Assembly (NCBI RefSeq): GCF_000499385.1
Contig: NW_013654678.1
Span: forward strand, 5,001 to 15,913
DNA: 10,913 nucleotides
DNA from: Eimeria necatrix
Taxonomy: Eukaryota; Apicomplexa; Conoidasida; Eucoccidiorida; Eimeriidae
Reading direction: 5' to 3'
How positions within the stretch are numbered: the stretch's first letter is position 1; each line of letters begins with the position of its first letter. This document shows positions 1-8,505 of this stretch, piece by piece. The notes under the pieces were generated by a model. It made no database searches, had not been told where the DNA came from, and saw only the letters and a list, made by a program, of their open reading frames with translations. A program made the position numbers and the translations under genes.

Positions 1-118
1 TGCTGCTGCTGCTGTCGCAGGGGGCCCCCGGGGGGGCCCCCAGGGGCCCCCCAAGCCCACTTATTGGGGGGCCCCCCTGCTGCTGCCAGCAGCTCTTGGG
101 GGCCCCTCCAAACTGGTC
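1..118. repeat. GGGGCCCC-rich low-complexity DNA
   Basis: Runs of G followed by runs of C recur here with short spacers, preceded by a short CTG tract at positions 1-15. The same palindromic core appears at 3768-3962, 4389-4780 and inside the coding exon 6455-8586. I see no gene in it. Confidence 0.8.
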
Positions 119-227
119 AGCAAAAGGGTCTGGGAGGCCCTTGAGGGTTTGCGCGGTGTATATACACCCGGGGGTTAGGCCTGGGGGTATGGGGGGCGCG
201 GCGGCCATCGCCGCTGCGCAAACCCTA

Positions 228-606
228 ATTTAGGGTTTAGGGTTTAGGGTTTAGGGTTTAGGCGTTGCGCGCGGAACGCCGGCACGCGCCGCAGAAGCAG
301 CCGCGCAGACACACCCGACCAATGGCCTGAGGCCCGTGCAGCTCGAAACCCTAGGGTTTGGGTCTAGGGTTTAGGGTTTAGGGTTTAGGGTTTGGGATTT
401 GAGCAAGGCTTCTTTGTAAAAAAGCAAATAGTCAATTTGCTTTCAAACTGTAATGTTAAAGCTTCATGGGATGTGTAGACGGTTTAGGGTTTAGGGTTTA
501 GGGTTTAGGGTTTGGGACGCGGCGGGCGGCAGCGGTCTGGCTGGGCCCCCTCGGTAGAGGCCCAGGGTTCAGGGTTTAGGGTTTAGGGTTTAGGGTTTAG
601 GGTTTG
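228..606 (+). repeat. TTTAGGG telomere-like blocks (left cluster)
   Basis: Four blocks of mostly perfect TTTAGGG heptamers lie at about 228-262, 346-398, 481-515 and 564-606, separated by 80-90 bp unique spacers. The G-rich strand is the + strand throughout, except a short CCCTAAA-type match at the start of the first block and another at about 347-353. This heptamer is the telomere repeat of Eimeria, Toxoplasma and plants. Here it is interstitial, because ordinary sequence lies on both sides. I see no convincing exon in the spacers. Confidence 0.9.
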
Positions 607-717
607 AGGCATCTGCCTTATTCAATTTTAATTTTAAAATATAAATTTATTTTCACTTCGCTTCCTCTTCGGCTAGAGAAGGTTAGGCTCGTGTATGCTG
701 CAAGACACAAGACCGTG

Positions 718-719
<2 letters not shown>

Positions 720-753
<34 letters not shown>

Positions 754-775
754 GCTGCTGCTGCTGCTGCTGCTG
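720..775. repeat. CTG trinucleotide tract
   Basis: About eighteen CTG units with one interruption. The small ORFs across it on either strand are poly-Cys or poly-Ala and poly-Ser readings of the repeat and are not called as genes. Confidence 0.9.
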
Positions 776-835
776 TTAAGCAGCTGGATAAACCCTAAAT
801 AAATGAATAAATTAATTATTTTTAAATAATTGTTG

Positions 836-945
836 CTGCTAGAAGTGAGAGGAGGCTCTTTGTTGCTGCGAGGGCTGCTGAGTGTTCCCGCGGGAGTTTC
901 GTGGTGGTTCAATGCGCCGTCTCGGTGTGAAAAGGTCTTCTTTTT
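836..945 (+). other. Exon-like unique island, uncertain
   Basis: A GC-balanced island between AT-rich DNA. It follows TTGCTGCTAG, which could be a splice acceptor of the same CTG-derived type as the one at 5942. One + frame stays open for about 30 codons and includes the peptide RRLFVAARAAECSRGSFVVV. No strong donor follows; AAAAG|GTCTTC near 938 is weak. It may be an orphan or decayed exon or simply unique spacer. I assign no function. Confidence 0.15.
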
Positions 946-1094
946 CTTCTTTTTGACAATTAAAATGAATCTAATTGATTAAATTAATTGTTTTTATCAT
1001 TTATATTCAATTTTAAACTCAAAAACGCGCAAAATTCGACTCTTTAAGCTTCATTTCAGACTCGGGCTGAGGCCGCAGCGCTGGAGTGTATGTA

Positions 1095-2170
1095 CACCCG
1101 AAATCAAATCCTTCATAATCTTCTTTATTTTATTTTATTTTATTTTATTTTATTTTATTATTTGTTTAATTTAATTTAATTCAATTTTATTTTTTTTATT
1201 TATTTAATGAATTTAATTCAATTTAATCTTATTTTATTTCAGCTTCCAATTAGTCTTGTTATTATATTAAAAAGTTAATTTCCATTATTCCTCTTTTACA
1301 ATAATAATTATCTTTTTATTATTTTTTTCATTTTTAGAATTATTATTATCTTTTGTTATAGTTATTTTTTTAATTAGTTTTATTAAAATCTTTATTACTT
1401 TTATTATCATTTTGTCTTATTAACTATTTATATATTTGTTATTTTCATCTTTTTAATTTTTATAATTTTTTTAATTACTTTTATTATTTTTTATTTCTTT
1501 TATTAATCCAATCTTCTTTCTAAATCTTTTTCTTCATTTTAATTCTTTTTAATTCCTTTTTGTCTTTAATGCCATTATTAATTAACTTTTATCTTTTTTC
1601 CACTTTTAATTCTTTTGCATTTTTATTTCTTTTATTTTATTTTCCTTTTTAATTGCATTTTTATTTTTAATTCAACTGAGACATTTTTAGTTCAATTATA
1701 TTTTCCATTTTTGCGTTTTAATTTTAATTTTTAAATTCAATTTTTATCTTTTTGCATTTAATTATCTTTCTAAATTAATTAATTCCGCATTAGATTTAAT
1801 TATTGTCCTTTTAAATTTAATTTTTAATATTTCAAATTTAATAATCTTTTTCAATTTAATTATTATTATATTACTTTATTTATTTGTTATCAATTTAAAT
1901 TAATTATTGTTCTTTTAAATTTAATTATTTTTTAATTTAATTATTATTATATTCTTGAATTCAATTATTATCTTTTTGAATTTAATTATTATGTTTTTAA
2001 ACTTAATTGACTTTTTGAATTTAATTATTTTTTCAATTTAATTAAAACCTCAATTTCTTCTTTTTGCTCTAATTGCCAGTTTTAAAACTTTTAATTAACT
2101 TTAATTCAATTAAAATTAATTAAATTTAAATCTCAGTTTCCGTTTTAATTCCATTATATTTTCAATGTTT
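1095..2170. other. AT-rich gene-free tract, T-rich on + strand
   Basis: More than 1 kb almost entirely of A and T, with TTTTA/TTTAAT-type units, a (TTTTA)n stretch at about 1120-1160 and many AATTTAATTATT variants further on. T clearly exceeds A on the + strand by eye. There is no ORF, RNA gene or clear regulatory site. It is probably a degenerate simple-sequence expansion. Confidence 0.8.
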
Positions 2171-2184
2171 TCGCCTGTTGGGCC

Positions 2185-2405
2185 AAACCCTAAACCCTAA
2201 ACCCTAAACCCTAAACCCTAAAACCTTGACCCTAAAGCTTAACTCTAAACTCTAAAGCCTAAGCGTTAAACTTTAAGTCCCAAACCGTAAACGCTAAACT
2301 CTAGCCCCAAACGCAAAACCCTAAACCCTAAACCGCAAAACCTAAACCCTAAACCGCAAACCCTAAACCCTAAACCCTAGCAGCTAAACCCTAAACCCTA
2401 AAATG
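2185..2405 (-). repeat. CCCTAAA telomere-like block with degenerate middle
   Basis: Perfect AAACCCT heptamers open the block (2185-2220). They decay through variants such as AACTCTA and AACGCTA at 2221-2330, then become near perfect again to about 2402. The gradient suggests an old array that has diverged internally. Confidence 0.9.
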
Positions 2406-2597
2406 ATGAAACTTGGAATGATAAAAACAAAAGTAATAAAATCAGGACGTCAAGAAAAAGAATAAAAAAACTTTTAAAGAATTAAATTGCAAACTTCTTC
2501 AAATGATTTTGAAATTAAAATCCAAAAATAAAGAAAAATGCTTTTTATGAATCTTCAGAAATGAAGCAGCTTCTGGCCGGCGGGGCTTTCCAGAGGC

Positions 2598-2748
2598 CTA
2601 GGGTTTAGGGTTTAGGGTTTAGGGTTTGGGATTTAGGGTTTAGGGTTTGGGCGGATGGAATTTGAGGTTTAGGGTTTGGAGTTCGGAATTAACTGGGTTT
2701 GTGGCTTTAATGTTTAGGGTTTAGGGTTTAGGGTTTAGGGTTTAGGGC
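2598..2748 (+). repeat. TTTAGGG telomere-like blocks
   Basis: Two good heptamer runs (about 2598-2650 and 2712-2748) are joined by degenerate GTTTGGG and GTTTGGAG variants. Orientation is opposite to the block ending near 2402. Confidence 0.9.
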
Positions 2749-2796
2749 GGAGCTGCTTGATCAGAGTTTGCCTTCGGGGAAAGCAGCAAAAGTAAA

Positions 2797-2896
2797 GCCT
2801 AAACCCTCCTAAACGCTAAACCCTACTCCTTTAAGTATCAAGAGGCACTCACCAAAATAAACCCTAAACCCTAAACCCTAAACCCTAAACCCTAGT
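2797..2896 (-). repeat. CCCTAAA telomere-like blocks
   Basis: A degenerate AAACCCT start at about 2797-2826, then a clean run at 2860-2896. Orientation has flipped again relative to the block ending at 2748. Confidence 0.9.
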
Positions 2897-2966
2897 CAAC
2901 TGTGGGAGGAACTTCCTTGGAATCCTGTCCAGCTCAGGGTCCCGCCCGAGGCTTTAGCGCTGATCT

Positions 2967-3052
2967 CCTAGGGTTTAAGGTTTAGCGTTAAGGGTTTAGG
3001 GTTTAGGGTTTAGGGTTTAGGGTTTAGGGTTCAGGGTTTAGGGTTTAAGGTA
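2967..3052 (+). repeat. TTTAGGG telomere-like block
   Basis: Seven or more heptamers, with degenerate copies such as TTTAAGG and TTTAGCG at the edges. This is the third orientation change within about 900 bp. Confidence 0.9.
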
Positions 3053-3119
3053 CTGCACAGAAGCCGTGAGAAGTCTGGCAAACAAGAGGAGTGAGAGGAA
3101 AAGACTTGCAAGTGTATGA

Positions 3120-3380
3120 AAAATAAAAAAAAGCAAAAAGAAATTAAATAATAAATAATAAATAATAAATAATAAAATAAATAAAATAAATAAATAAATA
3201 AATGAATAAATAAACGAATAGCGCAATCGGGAAGCAGCAGGGAGCGCTTGGCACGGAAACCCTTGCGAGAAGTGAAACTTGGATTAAATGAAGAACTAAA
3301 TGCATAAATAAATAATAAATAAATAAATAAATAAATTATAAACAAATTAATTAAAATAAATAAACAAATGAAACAGAAAT
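3120..3380. repeat. AAAT/AATAAAT-type A-rich simple repeats
   Basis: Two A-rich stretches (about 3120-3215 and 3297-3370) of AAAT, AATAAAT and related units flank an island at 3217-3296. The + strand is A-rich, the reverse of the T-rich tract at 1095-2170. Minus-strand ORFs here are Phe/Leu/Ile/Tyr-rich readings of the repeat and are not called. Confidence 0.8.
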
Positions 3381-3622
3381 GGCAAACGAAATGAAGAAGA
3401 AAAGAAGCAAAGGCAGCCGATGCTGCAGAGGCTCGAGGTGACCTCGTTGGTTTGCTGCTGCAGCAGCAGCAGCAGATCTTTTGCCCCTCAACAAACCCAA
3501 AAAAAGAATTTAATTATTTAAAATAAATAAAATTAAATATTTCAAAACAAAAATTAATCATTTAGATCCCATTTAAGCCCGCCTTTATCTCTTTTCCTCT
3601 CAGAGCCCCAGCCGCTTCGGCG

Positions 3623-3623
3623 G

Positions 3624-3669
<46 letters not shown>
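3623..3669. repeat. CTG trinucleotide tract
   Basis: About fifteen perfect CTG units. Just upstream, a pyrimidine-rich stretch ending CTCTCAG at 3603, followed by AGCCCCAGCCGCTTCGGCG and then GT, could be a 19-nt non-coding micro-exon of the downstream gene. That is weak and unproven. Confidence 0.85.
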
Positions 3670-3670
<1 letters not shown>

Positions 3671-3767
3671 CTTTTTTCGGGCTTTTCGCCGTACATAATT
3701 GAGATTATTTTAATTAAAATTTTTAATTAATTAATAATAGACTTCCGTAAACATAATCTCCTTACTT

Positions 3768-3962
3768 GGGGGGCCCCCGACGCAGCAGCGCCTCGCGGGG
3801 GGCCCCAGAGTCACCTGTACCCTGTTAGGGGCCCCCGGGGGCCCTGCTGCATTCAGTACCCTTTCTGGGGGCCCCCCAAGCCCCCAAAAGACATTAACAA
3901 CTAGCCAAGGGGCCCCGAGGGGCCCCCAAGAGGGCACAGGCCCCCCAGCAGCCCAAGGGGCC
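3768..3962. repeat. GGGGCCCC-rich low-complexity DNA upstream of the WD40 gene
   Basis: Repeated G-run/C-run palindromes with short unique spacers. The region has no ATG in frame with the downstream gene start, and an in-frame TAA lies near 3894. It is therefore promoter or 5' untranslated DNA. Minus-strand Gly/Pro/Ala ORFs are readings of the repeat. Confidence 0.7.
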
Positions 3963-3982
3963 CCTGCCACTGCGACTCAGCA

Positions 3983-3987
<5 letters not shown>

Positions 3988-4034
<47 letters not shown>
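3988..4034. repeat. CAG tract immediately upstream of the start codon
   Basis: Roughly fifteen CAG units end two bases before the ATG at 4036. Read in the gene's frame it would be poly-Gln, but no in-frame ATG precedes it, so it is most simply 5' leader. Confidence 0.85.
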
Positions 4035-4035
<1 letters not shown>

Positions 4036-4258
4036 ATGGAGGGCGAAGGGTCTGGATTTCGGGGGCGGTCGCTGGCCCCCGGCAGCAGCTTTTCGAGCCA
4101 GCGGCAGTCCACCACAGCAGCAGCAAATCGGAATGCGAAGCACGTCTGCAGCAGCAGCATCTGCTGCAGCAGCAGCAGCAGCAGCAGCAGCAAACAGAAA
4201 GCTGCCAGGGCCCGCCTGCCCAAGTGCATTTACCAGGCGGAGCACTTCGACTCCTTCG
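4036..4258 (+). CDS. WD40 gene exon 1 (start codon)
   Basis: Begins MEGEGSGFRGRSLAPGSS, passes through a Ser run coded by AGC units (4164-4190), and ends in the non-repetitive peptide RLPKCIYQAEHFDSF at donor TTCG|GTGGGG, phase 1. The leftover G plus AA of exon 2 makes Glu. The donor is not ideal, but the phase match and continuity into a WD40 blade support it. A further upstream exon is possible. Confidence 0.6.
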
Positions 4259-5078
4259 GTGGGGCCCCCAGCTTCCATTTCTTTTATTTTTTGCGAATTT
4301 CCATTTTAATTAATTTAAATTTTCCATTTTAATTCCATTTTATTTCAATTAAATCATTATCTGGCTCTTTTCTTCTTCTCCAGCTGTTTTGGGGGCCCCC
4401 AGGGGCCCCTGGGGGCCCCCAAAAGGCCTCCAGGGGCCCCTAAGCTGGTCTTGCGGGCCCCGGCCCCCCGGGGGCCCCCCGGGGGCCCCCCAGGGGCCCT
4501 TCGGGGGCCCCAATGGCCCCTGGGGGCTCCCGGGGGGCCCCCAAATCAACTTTGGGGGCCCCAAGGCCATTTGAGGGGCCCCTAGGGCCACTCTGGGGCC
4601 CCCCAGGCCGCCTTAGGGGCCCCCAAAACACTCCCTGGGGGCCCCTGGGGGCCCCTGGGGGCCCCTGGGGGCCCCTGGGGGCCCCTGGGGGCCCCTGGAG
4701 GTCCCTGGAGGTCCCTGGGGGCCCCTGGGGGCCCCTGGGGGCCCCTGGGGGCCCCTGGGGGCCCCTGGGGGCCCCTGGAGGAATTAAACAGCAAAGAGTG
4801 CCCAATAAAAAGCACGAAGACTTGGATAGAAAGGAAAGAAAGTAGTTTTATTTGTTTGATTTGTTTTATTTGTTTATTTGATTTATTTGATTTATTTGTT
4901 TTATTTGCTGCTGCTGCTGCTGCAGAAATGCCCACTGCTCTGAAGGCTGCTGCCTTTTCTGCCGAAAGTGCTTCTCTTGCTGCTGCACTTAAAGAGGGGG
5001 GTCTTATTTTGTTTGACTTGTGTTCGCCCAGCACTGCTGTTGCTGCTGCGCCGCAGCACATCGGTGCGTTTTGCTGCT

Positions 5079-5120
<42 letters not shown>

Positions 5121-5371
5121 GCGGCAGTGGCAGGGGGAGGGGAGGCAGCAGCGAACCCGCGCGATGCAGCAGCGCTAGCTAGAGATTCAGCACATGCAGC
5201 AGCAGCAACAGATCTAGTAGCTGTAGCAGCAGCAGCAGCAGCAACAGCGACAGCAGCAGCAGCAGCAGCAGCAGCAGGCTGTTGTGTTTGTGTGTCAGGC
5301 CGCATTGGACTTGTCTGTTTCGGGCCCCCAAACTCTTTCGGCGATCCCACCATCTACGGGACTTGCGAGGT

Positions 5372-5428
<57 letters not shown>

Positions 5429-5573
5429 GCTTCTGCTTGCTTCTGCTTTCGTTCTTGCCAGTTGATTAATGAAGCGCTCATGACTCATTAGACTAAATCT
5501 TAATAGTGTAATAATAAACTAATTAATTAATTAATTAATTAAAAATAAATAATTAATCATTTAAAAATACTAT

Positions 5574-5628
<55 letters not shown>

Positions 5629-5711
5629 TATTTTTTTTTAGGATGGCACAATTCGCCGTTGGGTTCTTCACGGCTACACCGACCTCATGGAAATTGAGGC
5701 TTGTAAGAAAA

Positions 5712-5746
<35 letters not shown>

Positions 5747-5751
5747 ATAGA

Positions 5752-5790
<39 letters not shown>

Positions 5791-5864
5791 ACTAATATTG
5801 ATTAAATAACATGAAGGGTTTAGCTGGTCACTAGCTAGTCAAAGATTCATAAAACCCGCTCTGC

Positions 5865-5944
<80 letters not shown>

Positions 5945-6359
5945 TCCTTTAGAGAGGAGGCTGTGGCTCTCTTCATAAGTCACTCTGGCCGCTCTTTTGT
6001 TGCTGTTGGTGAGTGGCCCTTCAGGTGTATAGGCAGCTTTGGGGTGTATAGGCAGCTTTGGGGTGTATAGGCAGCTTTGGGGTGTATAGGCAGCTTTGGG
6101 CTGTATAGGCAGCTTTGGGCTGTATAGGCAGCTTTGGGGTGTATAGGCAGCTTTCAGCTGAAGTAGTTGCTGCTGCGAAAGCAGCAGCTGCTGCGACACT
6201 TGCTGCTGCAGCAGCTGCTGCGGCACTTGCTGCTGCAGCAGCTGCTGCGGCAACTGCTGCTGCAGCAGCTGCTGCTGCTGCTCCGCCGCAAAGACAGACA
6301 ACTCGGACTGCTGAGCTGCAGCAGCAGCACAGCGAGCGCGCCTGCCGCCGCCGCCGCGC

Positions 6360-6413
<54 letters not shown>

Positions 6414-6585
6414 ATCGCTTGTGTCTTTTTGTTTTTTGTTTTCTTTTGAATTAGGAAAGGCGGGCCTCGTGCTGGTGGCCAGTACCCTTTATTCAGACTG
6501 TGTAAGATATACCCGTTTGCAGTGGCCCCGGGGGCCCCCGGGGGGCCCCCCTGGCTGCGGCTCCCCCATGGCTTCCTCTCGGGAC

Positions 6586-6619
<34 letters not shown>

Positions 6620-6740
6620 GCGGCGGCTGCAGCAGCCGCAGGGAGTGGGCGGGGGCCCGCAACAGCAGCGCGGGGGCCCCCGGGGCCCCGCAGGGGGCCC
6701 CCTGGGGCCCCTGGGAAGACGGGGGGGGCCCCCGGAGCCC

Positions 6741-6776
<36 letters not shown>

Positions 6777-7019
6777 GGAGGTGGGCCAGTGCGTGCTGCT
6801 GCCAGATGTGCTGCTGCAGCCGCGGGCCCCCAGCAGCGCAGACACCTTTTATGTTGCTGCTGCTTCTCCCACGGGGGGCTTTTTGGTTTTAAACTTTATT
6901 GTAAAAGAACCCGAATATACAAATGAGTTTGGAGTATCTCTTTTGGCAATAAGGCATTTGCAGGGGGCCTTCGACAGATTTGCTGCCACAACGGCCCCCA
7001 TTCCCGAGGGCCTGCTGCT

Positions 7020-7058
<39 letters not shown>

Positions 7059-7197
7059 CCAGCTCTTCTCCCTCGACTCCCTCAACTCCATAGAGATCAG
7101 CGGCCTCCCCAGCACGCCCTTCGGGAGCCCCCGGGGGGCCCCCCAGGGGGGCCCCCCGGGGGGCCCCCAGGGAGGCCCCCAGGGGGGCGGGGCCCCC

Positions 7198-7230
<33 letters not shown>

Positions 7231-7545
7231 TGGGCCTTTGGGCTCACAGAAATGCTGCTGCTGGGGTGCCTGTCTCCCCTCTCTCCCTTCTTAACTCTTA
7301 TAGCTCTTATTCCAAATCCCTGGGACTATCCTGGCTGCGACTTGCATGCAACAGTGGTGGAGTTGGCCCCCCAGGGGGGCCCCCCGAGGGGCCCCCCGGG
7401 GGCCCCCCTGGGGGCCCCCCCCGTGGGGGGCCCCCTGGGGGCCCCCCCGGGGGAGCAGGGCCCCGGGGGCCCCCTGATAACCTGGGTGGGCGGGGAGGAC
7501 CTGGCTGGAGCGAGCCCGGGCTTTGCTGAGGAGGAGGGCAGCAGC

Positions 7546-7595
<50 letters not shown>

Positions 7596-7763
7596 AGAAG
7601 AGACGGAGGAGCTGCTGCTGCAGAAGCAAAAAGATTGCTGCAGAAGCTACAGGCGGCTGCTGTGCGTCTCTGAGCCCCGCGGCTGCGTGCTGGTGTACGA
7701 GTTGTCTTACTACCTGCCGCCGGAGGGCCGCAGCAGCAGCAGCAGCAGCAGCAGCAGGCCCGC

Positions 7764-7796
<33 letters not shown>

Positions 7797-7975
7797 CGTG
7801 CTGCAGTTCCGGCTGCGGCTGGTCTACCGCCTCGACGGCAACAGAGGCAGCAGCATCTTAACTGTTGTGCCTCCTGCTGTTGTTGCTGGCCGCAGAGTTT
7901 TGGCCTGCAGCAGCGGGCCTTATTTGCTGAATTTGTTTGAGTTTCGTCGGCTGCCGAATCCGGACTTGTTTGCTG

Positions 7976-8015
<40 letters not shown>

Positions 8016-8471
8016 AGCAGACGGGGGGGGCGCAGCAGACGGGGCGGACGCAGCAGACGGGCCCGCAGCAGCAGCCCTCACGCAGCAGCAGCAGGCTGCT
8101 GCTGCTGCGCAGCAGCACGCTGCAGCAGCCACCGCCTACGTCGAGTACCTCAAGGCTTCCTTCTCTGCTGCTGCTGCTGCTGCTGCTGCTGCAGCAAAGC
8201 TGCCGCCTGCAGCAGGAGCAACAGCAGCAGGAGCAGCAACAAACGGCAACCTCAACATACACCACAACAAGGACGCAGAGCTGCAGCATCTGCTGCAGCC
8301 CTCGCTGCGGGAAGCCACTGCAGCAGCAGCAGCAGCAGCAGCAGGGAATGGAGCAGCAGCAGATGCGCTGCAGCAGGACCAGGCTTTCCAAAGGCAGCTG
8401 GAGCTCGTCGCAGCAGACCTCAAGGCCTGCACCCTCGACAACCAGCAGCTGCTGCGCATGCAGCAGCAGCT

Positions 8472-8505
<34 letters not shown>

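Noticed and set aside
3031..3345. Minus-strand 104-codon ORF rich in Phe, Ile, Leu and Tyr, resembling a membrane protein
   Set aside because: The hydrophobic runs are readings of AAAT/TTTA repeats. There is no non-repeat coding pattern.
4582..5353. Minus-strand Gly-Pro and poly-Ala ORFs of 120-160 codons
   Set aside because: They are readings of the palindromic GGGGCCCC decamer and of CAG tracts. Splice-site evidence puts the gene on the + strand.
5831..6415. 194-codon minus-strand Gln/Ser-rich ORF
   Set aside because: It consists of the 19-bp minisatellite (YTPKLPI-type repeats) and CAG tracts. It overlaps exon 5, which has better coding evidence on the + strand.
6115..6454. N-terminal extension of the long + strand ORF
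   Set aside because: It begins at a TTG inside a 19-bp minisatellite and is almost all Ala. A strong pyrimidine-rich acceptor lies at 6454, and the upstream exon joins there in phase. It is best read as intron.
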